59,156 nt of DNA. Source: Stenotrophomonas maltophilia D457. Its GTDB lineage: Bacteria; Pseudomonadota; Gammaproteobacteria; Xanthomonadales; Xanthomonadaceae. Shown in pieces: positions 1-8,453 of this stretch. The stretch's first letter is position 1. Each line of letters starts with the position of its first letter. Position numbers and translations under genes: made by a program. The stretch is from positions 4,710,001 through 4,769,156 of the forward strand of contig NC_017671.1 in the NCBI RefSeq assembly GCF_000284595.1, given 5' to 3'. The notes beneath the pieces are model-generated. The model saw nothing but the letters and a program-made list of their open reading frames with translations, ran no database searches and was not told the DNA's origin.

Positions 1-1
1 G

Positions 2-1057
2 GCCGACCAGGCGCAGATCGCCTCCTGGATGTGGGCGCTGGGGCTGGGCATGGGCGTGACCTGCATTGGCCTGTCGCTGCGCTATCGGGTGCCGGTGGTG
101 ACAGCGTGGTCGACCCCGGGTGCAGCGATGCTGGTGGTGGGTGCCGGCGGTGCTTCGCTCTCCGAGGCCACGGGCGCATTCCTGCTGGCCGCCGTGCTGG
201 GCCTGCTTGCGGGTTTCTCGGGGGTCTTCGCGCGACTGATGCAACGGGTACCGATGGCGCTGGCCGCCGGCATGCTGGCCGGTGTGCTGCTGCGCTTCGG
301 GCTGGATGTGTTCGTCGCCATGAACACCCAGCTGGTGCTCGCGCTGGCAATGTTCGCCACCTGGCTGGCCGGGCGCCGGCTGTTCCCGCGCTATGCGGTG
401 ATCGCCACGTTGCTGGTCGGCATCGCCGTCGCCGCGAGCCGTGGCCTGCTGCACGCCCAGCAGGTGCATCTGCAACTGGCGATCCCGCAGTGGGTGACGC
501 CCTCGCTGTCGTGGACCGCCGTGGCCGGCATTGCCCTGCCCCTGTTCGTGGTCACCATGGCCTCGCAGAACATTCCCGGTGTGGCGGTGATGCGCGCGTC
601 CGGCTACGACGCCCCGGTGTCGCCGTTGATCGGCTGGATCGGTGCAGTCAATACGCTGCTGGCGCCGTTCGGTGCGTATGCACTGAACCTGGCGGCGATC
701 ACCGCCGCCATCTGCATGGGCCGCGATGCGCACGAGGATCCGGCGCGCCGCTACACCGCAGCGATGGCGGCCGGCGCCTTCTACATTGTCATCGGGCTGT
801 TCGGCGCCACGGTGGCCGCACTGTTCGCAGCCTTCCCCAGGGAGCTGGTGGCCTGCGTGGCCGGTATCGCGCTGTTCGGCACCATCGGCAACAGCCTGGC
901 CAGCGCCCTGGCGGTGGAGCGCGACCGCGAGGCTGCACTCGTCACCTTCCTGGTCACCGCCTCGGGGGTCTCCCTGGCCGGGATCGGTTCGGCGTTCTGG
1001 GGACTGCTGGCCGGTGCACTGTGCCTGCTGGTGTTGCGGGCACGGACAGCGGCCTGA
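2..1057 (+). CDS. benE: BenE family benzoate/proton symporter (5' end outside window)
   Basis: Inner-membrane transporter of the BenE family (E. coli YdcO type), expected to import benzoate or a related aromatic acid with protons. The reading frame is open from base 2, and the residues before the first ATG at 29 (ADQAQIASW) match the family, so the gene starts outside the window; 351 residues are visible out of about 390 usual. Family hallmarks seen are VVTAWSTPGAAMLV (residues 32-45 of the visible part), FARLMQRVP, VTMASQNIPG, YDAPVSPLIG and the C-terminal TASGVSLAGIGSAFWGL, with about ten hydrophobic segments throughout. It converges on the DUF2628 gene 23 bp downstream. The substrate is inferred from the family only; no benzoate catabolic genes are in view. 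Confidence 0.9.
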   Translation, partial: ADQAQIASWMWALGLGMGVTCIGLSLRYRVPVVTAWSTPGAAMLVVGAGGASLSEATGAFLLAAVLGLLAGFSGVFARLMQRVPMALAAGMLAGVLLRFGLDVFVAMNTQLVLALAMFATWLAGRRLFPRYAVIATLLVGIAVAASRGLLHAQQVHLQLAIPQWVTPSLSWTAVAGIALPLFVVTMASQNIPGVAVMRASGYDAPVSPLIGWIGAVNTLLAPFGAYALNLAAITAAICMGRDAHEDPARRYTAAMAAGAFYIVIGLFGATVAALFAAFPRELVACVAGIALFGTIGNSLASALAVERDREAALVTFLVTASGVSLAGIGSAFWGLLAGALCLLVLRARTAA

Positions 1058-1080
1058 GCAACCCTATCAGGCCGGCATGA

Positions 1081-1626
1081 TCAGGCCGCCATGCGGGCGA
1101 CGGTATTGATCACCGCGTTGGCCGCCATGCCGATCACCACCGCCCACACGCTGGTGCCGCCACGACGCTGCAGTTCGGCACGGATGCGGTTGTGCTGCCC
1201 GGCGTGGGCAGCCTTCACTTTGCCCAGCAGTCGCGTGCAGTAGCGCAGGTACAGGGTGTTGGCGGTCACCGCGATGGCGAACCGAGGCACCGCCAGCAAC
1301 GCCACCGTGAGCAGCGGGTTGGCGCGTGCCGCCAGCAGCGCGATGCCGATCAGGACCAGCTCGAAGAGGATGGCTGCCAGGTACATCTTCCGGTGCAGCA
1401 GCCAGTACGTCGGCACCAGGAAGGCGGGCCAGTGCCACGGTCGCGGCGGCTTCGGCACCGGGCTGCCCAGGTGCCAGCGCTGGCGATAGAGCGCCGCGTT
1501 GGGGCCGACGAGGAGGTTCAGGTAGTCCGCGTCGGACGGAGCGGGCGCGTCGTCCACCTCTGTAGCGGGCGCAAGATAGGGATTGTCATCCGCCGGGGAA
1601 ACCGGCGGAGTATCCAGATGATTCAT
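1081..1626 (-). CDS. DUF2628-like membrane protein
   Basis: A 181-residue protein with an Asn/Pro/Asp-rich N-terminus (residues 1-35), then the segment LYRQRWHLG, WHWPAFLVPTYWLLHRKMY and two hydrophobic helices (about 84-100 and 104-122), with a last hydrophobic stretch at the C-terminus. The order RQRW...WHWPAFL...RKMY is typical of DUF2628 membrane proteins of unknown function. It is clearly paralogous to the next gene upstream (1698-2492), which shares RQRW, WHWPAFL, RRMY and a basic region followed by ARRG. The start ATG at 1626 is the first in frame. Function unknown; the location in the inner membrane is inferred. Confidence 0.75.
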   Translation of the reverse strand: MNHLDTPPVSPADDNPYLAPATEVDDAPAPSDADYLNLLVGPNAALYRQRWHLGSPVPKPPRPWHWPAFLVPTYWLLHRKMYLAAILFELVLIGIALLAARANPLLTVALLAVPRFAIAVTANTLYLRYCTRLLGKVKAAHAGQHNRIRAELQRRGGTSVWAVVIGMAANAVINTVARMAA

Positions 1627-1649
1627 GTCGGCGATTCCTTGCCCAGGAC

Positions 1650-1681
1650 GATCCAGCGGTAGCGGCAGCCACCGCTGGATC
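1650..1681. repeat. Perfect 11-bp stem hairpin between the DUF2628 paralogues
   Basis: GATCCAGCGGT (1650-1660) pairs perfectly with ACCGCTGGATC (1671-1681) around a 10-nt loop. It lies in the 71-bp gap between the two DUF2628 genes. There is no T-run on either side, so it is more likely a REP-like palindrome or mRNA-stabilising structure than an intrinsic terminator. Confidence 0.6.
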
Positions 1682-1697
1682 TGAAGCCTTCCCGGCC

Positions 1698-2492
1698 TCA
1701 GCCTGCCAGCGCCTGCCCCACCAGCATCACCGCAACGACGGCGATGGCCACCACCGCCGCCGCCAGTGCATTGGTGTCACCCCGTCTGGCCAGCTCGCTG
1801 CGCAGGCGCGCCTCGTCATCTCCCACCAACGCGCGCGCGCGGGCGATCTCACGCTGGCAATGCGCCAGGTACCAGCGGTTGGCATACACCGCGGCGGTGA
1901 TGTTGATGACGAGGGTGATGACCGTCGACACGCCTTCCGGAACGCCCAGCAACGCCTCGGCGATGCTGAAGAACACCAGCACGCCGGCCCAGATCGCCGC
2001 CAGCCGGTACATCCTGCGGTACACCATCCAGATCACGCCGATCAGGAACGCCGGCCAGTGCCAGGTGCCGTTGCCGTCGGCAATGCCCTGGTCGAGCCGC
2101 CAGCGCTGTCGATAGATCGGGAAGTTGCCGCCGACCACGGCGGCGTACAAGGCGATGTCGCCTTCCAGCTGCGGCGCGGTCGCGGCCACCGGCGAAGCTG
2201 CCGGCGCACGATAGGGGTCGGACGGATCAGCGGTCGATGCGCCGCTGGCGCTGAAGGCCTGCGCCGGTTCAATCGACGGCGGGGTCGGATCCATCGGCGC
2301 CACCGAAGGATCCAGCTCGGCCAGCGGCCGCCACGATGCCATTCCTTCCCGCCACATCAGCGTACGGGCGGTTACCGTGCCGTCCTGCTGCAGACGGCGC
2401 AGCCCGGCCAGGTCCACCGGCCCTTCGCTCTGCTTGCTGTTGGCGTACCACCACTGTGCGTCCTGCATGCCATCCATTCCTGTCGATCCCAT
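1698..2492 (-). CDS. GYF-domain plus DUF2628 membrane protein
   Basis: A 264-residue protein from the ATG at 2492. The N-terminal part holds a bacterial GYF-like domain (GYF_2): WWYANSKQSEGPVDLAGL, then TLMWREGMASWRPLAEL, the pattern usually found on the cytoplasmic side of membrane proteins as a peptide-binding module. A Pro/Ala linker follows, then a DUF2628 unit (IYRQRWRLD, WHWPAFLIGVIWMVYRRMY) with three to four hydrophobic helices. The start was chosen because GGAG lies nine bases before this ATG and because the preceding mutarotase gene stops at 2495, leaving a 2-bp gap; the ATG at 2507 would overlap it, and ATGs at 2477 and 2468 are also possible. Partner unknown. Confidence 0.75.
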   Translation of the reverse strand: MGSTGMDGMQDAQWWYANSKQSEGPVDLAGLRRLQQDGTVTARTLMWREGMASWRPLAELDPSVAPMDPTPPSIEPAQAFSASGASTADPSDPYRAPAASPVAATAPQLEGDIALYAAVVGGNFPIYRQRWRLDQGIADGNGTWHWPAFLIGVIWMVYRRMYRLAAIWAGVLVFFSIAEALLGVPEGVSTVITLVINITAAVYANRWYLAHCQREIARARALVGDDEARLRSELARRGDTNALAAAVVAIAVVAVMLVGQALAG

Positions 2493-2494
2493 GG

Positions 2495-3385
2495 TTACTC
2501 CGAACACCCCGCCACGGCCTGCAGCGGTTCACTGGCCAGTACCTGCACCAGCTGGTGGCGCGCGCCGGGTGCAAGGGCAATCTGCTCCGGCCCGGCATTG
2601 GCTACTTCCAGGCACACGTAATCGTGCCAACCGTCGCCGACATCGGCCATCTTCGCCGCCGCCTCCGCGCCCGGATTCCACGCCACCAGGGTCTGGCTGC
2701 CTTCGCTGCGGATCTCGATCCGCCGCTGCAGGACGGGATCGCGAAGCACGTAGTGGCCACCGGCACCGGTATAGATGCGGTCGCTGCGCCCCGGATCGCG
2801 CGGGTCACGCAGCGACCAGGGCCCCTGCTGCCGGCGCAGCTGCGTGTAATCCTCGTACTTGTCCAGATAGTGCAGGCCATCGAGGCCATCAACCTCGACA
2901 CGACGGGCATCGCCTACCCGGAAGTAGCTGTGCAGGGCCTGTGTGAAAGCCACCGGGGACGGGCCGGTGTTCTCGGTGGTCAACTGCTGGCGCAGCTGGC
3001 GACCGATGCGCAGCTGCATCTGCAGGCGCAGGCCACACTCGGCAATCGACAGGGGCGCCAGCTGCAGCTCCAGTTCACCGTCATCGTCCTGGCGGGCCTG
3101 CAGCAGCTCCCAGCGCGCGGTGCGTACCAGGCCGTGTGCCGGCACGTCATCACTCTGGCCCTGGCGACCGAACCACGGCCAGCACACTGGAACGCCACCC
3201 CGGATCGGCGTGGGCAGCCCGGCCCGTTTCGGCGACAGCCACAGCAGGTCCGGCTGCCCCTCCGGGATGAACGACAGCAGCTGTCCGCCGAACACGCTGA
3301 TGACCGCGGTGGCGCTGGGCGTGCGTATCTGCCAGGCCTCGAGCCCGTGGTACAGGCCGGTGCTGATGTCCGGGTTCGACTGCAT
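2495..3385 (-). CDS. D-hexose-6-phosphate mutarotase (YeaD-like aldose 1-epimerase)
   Basis: A 296-residue cytoplasmic enzyme of the YeaD group of aldose 1-epimerases, which interconvert the alpha and beta anomers of hexose 6-phosphates. Visible hallmarks are SVFGGQLLSFIPEGQPDLLWLSP near residue 25-45, GVPVCWPWFGRQG (about 60), the HGLVRTARWEL motif with the catalytic His, HSYFRVGD in the middle, and a late VAWNPGAEAAAKMAD with WHDYVCLEVAN. The ATG at 3385 is preceded by AAGGAG at a good distance; the longer frame upstream is low-complexity and unlikely to be translated. It reads into the GYF-domain gene with a 2-bp gap, so the two are probably co-transcribed. Confidence 0.88.
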   Translation of the reverse strand: MQSNPDISTGLYHGLEAWQIRTPSATAVISVFGGQLLSFIPEGQPDLLWLSPKRAGLPTPIRGGVPVCWPWFGRQGQSDDVPAHGLVRTARWELLQARQDDDGELELQLAPLSIAECGLRLQMQLRIGRQLRQQLTTENTGPSPVAFTQALHSYFRVGDARRVEVDGLDGLHYLDKYEDYTQLRRQQGPWSLRDPRDPGRSDRIYTGAGGHYVLRDPVLQRRIEIRSEGSQTLVAWNPGAEAAAKMADVGDGWHDYVCLEVANAGPEQIALAPGARHQLVQVLASEPLQAVAGCSE

Positions 3386-3446
3386 GCTATGACGCTCCTT
3401 GAAGACCGCGGCGATGATGTCGCGGCCAGCCTGTGATCGGCAAGGT

Positions 3447-4694
3447 CTAGCGGGTGGCAGGCGTCCCTGCGGCTGCCTCCTGCTGCAACGCGCGCAGGAT
3501 GCGCTGGCCGGCGCGCCCATCCGCATTGGCCCAGCCCAGGCGCTGCTGCTCGGCCTGGATCGCGCGACGCGTGGCGGTGCCGATCATGCCGTCCGCGCTG
3601 CCGATGTCGTGGCCGCGGGCCAGCAGCAGGGTCTGCAGCTGGCGGCGTTCATCGCGGCCGATGCCGGGATCATCGGTCGGCCAGGCGGTGGCCAGGCCGG
3701 TGCCGCCGCGCAGCTGGTCGGCCAGCGTGGCGATGGCCAGTGCATAGCTTTCGGCGGCGTTGTAGCTGTAGATCGCATCGTAGTTGCGGAACACCAGCAG
3801 CGCCGGGCCCTTGATGCCGGCCGGCAGCAGCAGGGCGGCGCGCGCGTCGGCCGGCAGATTGGGCGGCCCCAGCGCGCTGCCATCCAGCGCGGTCACGCCC
3901 TGCACGCGCCAATCGGCGAGGGCTCGACGTTGGGTGCGGCCCGCCTGGCTGGCATTGAAGCCGGGGGGAACACGAACCTCCATGCCCCACGGTTCGCCAC
4001 TGCGCCAACCCGCACGCTTGAGGTAGTTGGCGGTGGACGCCAGCGCGTCGGGAATGCTGCCGACCAGATCGCGGCGGCCATCGCCATCACCATCGACCGC
4101 GATACGTGCGTAGGTGCTGGGCATGAACTGCGTATGCCCGAAGGCGCCGGCCCAGGAACCGGTGAGCCCCTGGGCCTGCAGGTCGCCGCGGTCGATCAGC
4201 TTGAGCAGCGCCAGCAGTTCGCCACGGAAGAAGGCCTGGCGGCGGCCGGCGCAGGACAGCGTGGCCAGCGACTGCAGCAGCGGGCGCTTGCCGAAGACGC
4301 GGCCATAGTCGCTCTCCACCCCCCAGACCGCGACGATGGTGGCCGGGTCGACGCCATACTGCGCGGAGACGCGATCGAGCAGATCGCGATGTTGCTGCAG
4401 CAGGGTGCGGCCATCATCGACGCGCTGGCGGTCGACCAGCGCGGCCAGGTAATCCCAGATCGGCGTGGTGAATTCCGGCTGTGCGTCCAGCAGTCCGAGC
4501 ACGCTCGGGTCCGGCGTGAGCCCGGTGGTGATCTCGTTGAAACGGTCGGCGCCGATGCCCTGGGTTGCGGCGGTGGCCTGCAGGCCCGCCAGGCAGCGGC
4601 TGAACGCCGGATCGTTGCTGGCGGCAGGGGCCGCAGGCAGCGTCGGGGTCGACGCGAGGGCGGCCGCCAGGCCGAGCGTGGTCAGAATGGGCAT
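3447..4694 (-). CDS. Lytic murein transglycosylase (MltB/SLT_2 family) with peptidoglycan-binding domain
   Basis: A 415-residue periplasmic enzyme that cleaves the glycan strand of peptidoglycan to 1,6-anhydromuropeptides. Residues 1-24 look like a Sec signal peptide ending in an Ala/Pro-rich region. The SLT_2 catalytic domain follows, with the catalytic Glu at about residue 127 in VWGVESDYGRVFG, then GSWAGAFGHTQFMPSTY and VDGDGDGRRDL, the last two typical of the MltB family. The C-terminal 60 residues (RRQLQTLLLARGHDIGSADG, IGTATRRAIQ) form a PG_binding_1 domain. A GGAGGA ribosome site precedes the ATG at 4694. No lipobox is evident, so this is probably the soluble type rather than a lipoprotein. 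Confidence 0.92.
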   Translation of the reverse strand: MPILTTLGLAAALASTPTLPAAPAASNDPAFSRCLAGLQATAATQGIGADRFNEITTGLTPDPSVLGLLDAQPEFTTPIWDYLAALVDRQRVDDGRTLLQQHRDLLDRVSAQYGVDPATIVAVWGVESDYGRVFGKRPLLQSLATLSCAGRRQAFFRGELLALLKLIDRGDLQAQGLTGSWAGAFGHTQFMPSTYARIAVDGDGDGRRDLVGSIPDALASTANYLKRAGWRSGEPWGMEVRVPPGFNASQAGRTQRRALADWRVQGVTALDGSALGPPNLPADARAALLLPAGIKGPALLVFRNYDAIYSYNAAESYALAIATLADQLRGGTGLATAWPTDDPGIGRDERRQLQTLLLARGHDIGSADGMIGTATRRAIQAEQQRLGWANADGRAGQRILRALQQEAAAGTPATR

Positions 4695-4778
4695 GGCGTC
4701 CTCCGTGTTGCCGTTGCACGGCCATCTTAGGGGCAGCAGTGCGGCCGAACCTGAAGGGGCACCGGCTGGCCGTCCCCC

Positions 4779-5753
4779 CTAGGCAGCGCGCAGCAGGCGC
4801 AGGCCATAGGCGGGACTTTCGGCATCCCAACGCTGTGCGACCTGCAGGCCCGCCTGCTGCAACAGCGCCTCGAAGCTGTCATCGGTGTACTTGTGGCTGT
4901 ACTCGACGCGGATGGGTTCACCGGCAGCAAAGTGGAAGGTGCGGCCACCGAGGTGGACGTCCTGCGGCCACTGGCTGACCAGGTCGGTTTCGATGCGCAG
5001 CCGCGCGGTGTTGTAACGGGCGCGGTGGCGGAATCCATCGAGATCGAAATCGCTTCCGATCTCGCGGTTGAGGCGGGCCAGCAGATTGAGGGTGAATGCC
5101 GCAGTGACGCCCTGCGCATCGTTGTAGGCCGCTTCGATCAGCGCCGTGTCCTTGTGCAGGTCGATGCCGATCAGGGCCAGGCCGTCGCGGCCCATCGTCT
5201 GACGCATCGCCCGCAGCAGGGCGACGGCCTCCGCTTCGGCGAAATTGCCCAATGTGGAACCGGGGAAGAACAGCAGCCGTCGCGCGGGTTCGCGTTCGGG
5301 CATGGGCACGGCGACGGCGCGGGTGAAGTCCGCGCAGACCGGCAGCATCTCGACCTCGGGCAGCGCCGGCGCCAGGTGGTCGATGCTGGACAGCAGTGCG
5401 GCCCGCGAGATCTCGATCGGCGTATAGGCCACCGGATCCTGCAGCGCGGCCAGCAGCAACGCGGTCTTGCGGCCACTACCGCTGCCCAGCTCCACCACAT
5501 GCAGGCGCGGGCCGACCACGCGCGCGATATCGGGCAGCACCCGCGCCAGCAGCGCCAGCTCGGTGCGCGTGGGGTAGTACTCGCGGGTCTGGGTGATCTG
5601 TTCAAACAGACGCGAGCCGCGGGCATCGTAGAAGTACTTGGAAGGCAGCTGCCGCGATGCGCATGACAGACCGGCCAGCGCATCGGCCAGGACCTGCTGG
5701 CGGCTGGGGGTCAGGTCGGTCAGCGCCTGCAGCGCGTCATGCACCGTGCTCAT
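4779..5753 (-). CDS. egtD: L-histidine N-alpha-methyltransferase EgtD
   Basis: A 324-residue SAM-dependent enzyme that trimethylates the alpha-amino group of histidine to hercynine, the first step of ergothioneine synthesis. Seen: SKYFYDARGSRLFEQIT and EYYPTRTE (residues 38-65), the SAM-binding ELGSGSGRKT (88-97), FFPGSTLGNF with the substrate-binding Asn at 170, and RVEYSHKYT with Glu284 and Ser286, which match the histidine-recognition pair of mycobacterial EgtD. The ATG at 5753 overlaps the egtB stop as ATGA, so egtB-egtD are translationally coupled; a longer frame upstream lies inside egtB and is rejected. No egtC or egtE is nearby. Confidence 0.93.
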   Translation of the reverse strand: MSTVHDALQALTDLTPSRQQVLADALAGLSCASRQLPSKYFYDARGSRLFEQITQTREYYPTRTELALLARVLPDIARVVGPRLHVVELGSGSGRKTALLLAALQDPVAYTPIEISRAALLSSIDHLAPALPEVEMLPVCADFTRAVAVPMPEREPARRLLFFPGSTLGNFAEAEAVALLRAMRQTMGRDGLALIGIDLHKDTALIEAAYNDAQGVTAAFTLNLLARLNREIGSDFDLDGFRHRARYNTARLRIETDLVSQWPQDVHLGGRTFHFAAGEPIRVEYSHKYTDDSFEALLQQAGLQVAQRWDAESPAYGLRLLRAA

Positions 5754-7057
5754 ATGAGGTCCCTGGCCAGGCGCAGTCCGGAGAACTGCCAGCGCGCCGG
5801 CGGCATGAAGAAATTGCGGTAGCTGGCGCGCACATGGCCACGGGGCGTGGCACAGCTGCCGCCGCGCAGCACCCATTGCCCGCACATGAACTTGCCGTTG
5901 TATTCGCCGAGGTTGCCGTCAAAAGAGCGGAAGCCCGGGTAGGCACCATAGGCGCTGGCGGTCCATTCCCAGACATCACCGAACAGCTGCCGCAGCCCAC
6001 TGCCCCCGGCTGCCTGCGGGTGCAGGTGATCGTCATCGGCGAAATGACCGAGGAGGGGCTGCGACGCGGCGGCCGCTTCCCACTCGAACTCGCTGGGCAG
6101 GCGCGCACCGGCCCAGCGGGCGCAGGCATCGGCCTCGTAGTAGCTGAGGTGGCAGACCGGCGCATGCGGGTCCAGCTCGCGCCAACCACCCAGTGTGTAC
6201 TCGCGCTGCAGGGCATCATCCCAGTACAGGGGATGCTGCCAGCCTTCGGCTTCACGCAGCGCCCAACCTTCGCTGAGCCACCAGCGCGGCTCGCGGTAGC
6301 CCCCCGCCTCGATGAAGCTGCGGTACTCGGCATTGCTGACGGGGCGTTCGGCCAAGGCATGCGCGGGCAGCAGCACACGGTGTGGCGGCGATTCGTTGTC
6401 GTAGGCGAAGGCGGCGTGCCGGGGCCATGCCGCGGCACCGACGGTGACGATGCGTTCGGGCGATTCGATCCAGCCCTGCGCCGTGGCGGTGCTGGCGACG
6501 GGCCGCAGGTCCTCGCGATACGGTGGCTGCAGTGGATTGCACCAGAACGCATGCTTGATGTCGGTCAACAGCAGTTCCTGGTGCTGTTGTTCGTGCTGCA
6601 AACCCAACTGCAGGTGGTGCAGCGCCTGCGCGTCGAGGTCACCGGCTGCCAGCCGTGACTGCACCTGCATGTCGATCTGTTGCCGGTAGTCGCGCACCTG
6701 CTGCAGCGAGGGCCGCGACAGCAGCCCGCGCTGCGGCCGCGCATGCGCCGGGCCGATGCTCTTGTAATAGCTGTTGAACAGATAGTCCCAGGCCGGGTCA
6801 TGCGCGGGCGTGGCGAAACCGGCCAGCACGAAGCGTTCGAAAAACCAGGTGGTATGGGCCAGGTGCCACTTGCTGGGACTGGCGTCGGCCATGCTCTGCA
6901 GCATGGCGTCCTCGGCACTGAGCGGCGCGGCCAGCTGCAGGCTGCGCGCCCGCACCTGTGCAAAGCGGCGGGCGAGATCGCGCTGCGGGGCAGCGACGGC
7001 GGTGGGTACGCTGTCCATGCCGGAAGCATCGGCGCAGGACGGTGAGCGCAACGTCAT
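5750..7057 (-). CDS. egtB: Ergothioneine biosynthesis sulfoxide synthase EgtB
   Basis: A 435-residue non-haem iron enzyme that joins a thiol substrate to hercynine through a C-S bond and forms the sulfoxide. The N-terminal DinB-like domain has the iron ligands: WHLAHTTWFFE (His65/His68) and HEQQHQE (His155, His159, Glu161). The C-terminal half is a formylglycine-generating-enzyme-like (FGE-sulfatase) domain ending in WVLRGGSCATPRGHVRASYR and FSGLRLARDL. Its stop overlaps the egtD start by four bases. The start is uncertain: the ATG at 7057 has no clear ribosome site, and an ATG at 7018 is also possible. Whether the sulfur donor is gamma-Glu-Cys or cysteine cannot be read from this alone. Confidence 0.93.
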   Translation of the reverse strand: MTLRSPSCADASGMDSVPTAVAAPQRDLARRFAQVRARSLQLAAPLSAEDAMLQSMADASPSKWHLAHTTWFFERFVLAGFATPAHDPAWDYLFNSYYKSIGPAHARPQRGLLSRPSLQQVRDYRQQIDMQVQSRLAAGDLDAQALHHLQLGLQHEQQHQELLLTDIKHAFWCNPLQPPYREDLRPVASTATAQGWIESPERIVTVGAAAWPRHAAFAYDNESPPHRVLLPAHALAERPVSNAEYRSFIEAGGYREPRWWLSEGWALREAEGWQHPLYWDDALQREYTLGGWRELDPHAPVCHLSYYEADACARWAGARLPSEFEWEAAAASQPLLGHFADDDHLHPQAAGGSGLRQLFGDVWEWTASAYGAYPGFRSFDGNLGEYNGKFMCGQWVLRGGSCATPRGHVRASYRNFFMPPARWQFSGLRLARDLI

Positions 7058-7079
7058 GGCACCACATCACCACGTTCAC

Positions 7080-8450
7080 ATGACAGCGGGCACGCGCATT
7101 CAAGAAGCGCGTGGGGACGCCGCTAACGGCAATGTTGCGGCCGCATCGTCACCGCACTGGACTTACCGCGTGCCCCTGCATCCGCTCCGCCAGCCTGCGC
7201 ATTACCTGTTCGTGCTGCCCGCCGTGCTGGTCGTCCTGGTGCTGTGGATGGCGCTGGGCACCGAGGATGTCGCCAGCCCGGCGCAGCGCATCCTGCCCTG
7301 GCTGCTGGCCTGTCTCGGTGCAGGCCTGGCCCTGCTCTACCACCAGATGCGCGCGTTGTGCCTGCTGCTGGTGGTGGCGGTGGTATTCGCCCTGCTGCAC
7401 CGGGACGTCGGTGGCTACCTGCGCAGCGGCCATGTCGACGCCCTGACCCCGCTGCGCTTCCACGCGATCTCGGCGTGGGTGCCGCTGCTGTTCGCCGGAC
7501 TGGCACTATGGCCGGAACGCGGACGCCGACGCCAGGACCTGCTGCTGCGCAGCGTAGTGTGCGGCGCGGCGCTGCTGGTCTTCCTGCTGCTGGCGGCACA
7601 GCAGCCGCAGGGGATGCACGATCTGCTGTCGAACCGTCACTGGGCCTGGATTCCCGCCAACTGGAACGCGTTGGCGCAGTTGCCGGCGCTGCTGTTCCTG
7701 CTGGCGACCGCAGCATTGGGCTGGCAGGCGTGGCGGCATCCGCGGCCACTGCACACGGCAATGCTGCTGGCCCTGCTGTGCCTGTGGTGGATGCTGCCGC
7801 GGATCTTCCTGCAGCCGGTGCTGCTGCCGGCGCTGAGCAGTGCCGCCCTGCTGCTGATGCTGGGCGCGATGCTGCAGGAATCCTTCCACATGGCCTTCCG
7901 CGATGAGCTGACCGGCCTGCCGGGGCGACGGGCGTTCAACGAGACCCTGCAGCGGGCACGCGGTACCTACAGCATCGCGATGGTGGACGTTGACCACTTC
8001 AAGTCATTCAACGACACCCATGGTCACGACACCGGCGACGATGTGCTGCGCCTGGTGGCGTCGCGGCTGGCGCGGGTGGGCGACGGTGGCCGTGCGTTCC
8101 GCTATGGCGGCGAGGAGTTCGCGGTGGTGTTCCTGGACCGGCCGGCGGCAGCCTGTGTCGATGCCGTGGAAGCATTGCGGCAGAGCGTCGAGGACACCCG
8201 CATGCAGCTTCGCGACCGCAGCACCCGCAGCCGTGACGACGAAGCCGGCCGCCAGCGGCGCGGACGCGGTGGCAGCGGTCAGGTGGTGCAGGTAACGGTG
8301 AGCATCGGGCTGGCCGACAGCCGCGTGGATCCGCGGCCGATGGCCGTGGTCAAGGCCGCCGACCAGGCCCTGTATGTGGCCAAGGACGGGGGCCGCAACC
8401 AGGTGCGCGCGCACGGCGGCCAGCGCGTTCTGGCAGCGCACAGCGCGTAG
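7080..8450 (+). CDS. Membrane-anchored diguanylate cyclase (GGDEF domain)
   Basis: Makes the second messenger c-di-GMP from two GTP. The first half carries about eight hydrophobic helices (LFVLPAVLVVLVLW onward), an unclassified membrane sensor region. The C-terminal GGDEF domain runs from FRDELTGLPGRRAFNE through VDVDHFKSFNDTHGHDTGDD to the active-site signature YGGEEF and VSIGLAD. An RVGD tetrad lies seven residues before GGEEF rather than the usual five, so a classical RxxD inhibitory I-site is not obvious. The start is unclear: ATG 7080 is given (456 residues), but GTG 7170 (426 residues) would begin ten residues before the first helix and leave a normal divergent gap to egtB; ATG 7056 would overlap the egtB start codon. 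Confidence 0.85.
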   Translation: MTAGTRIQEARGDAANGNVAAASSPHWTYRVPLHPLRQPAHYLFVLPAVLVVLVLWMALGTEDVASPAQRILPWLLACLGAGLALLYHQMRALCLLLVVAVVFALLHRDVGGYLRSGHVDALTPLRFHAISAWVPLLFAGLALWPERGRRRQDLLLRSVVCGAALLVFLLLAAQQPQGMHDLLSNRHWAWIPANWNALAQLPALLFLLATAALGWQAWRHPRPLHTAMLLALLCLWWMLPRIFLQPVLLPALSSAALLLMLGAMLQESFHMAFRDELTGLPGRRAFNETLQRARGTYSIAMVDVDHFKSFNDTHGHDTGDDVLRLVASRLARVGDGGRAFRYGGEEFAVVFLDRPAAACVDAVEALRQSVEDTRMQLRDRSTRSRDDEAGRQRRGRGGSGQVVQVTVSIGLADSRVDPRPMAVVKAADQALYVAKDGGRNQVRAHGGQRVLAAHSA

Positions 8451-8453
8451 TGC

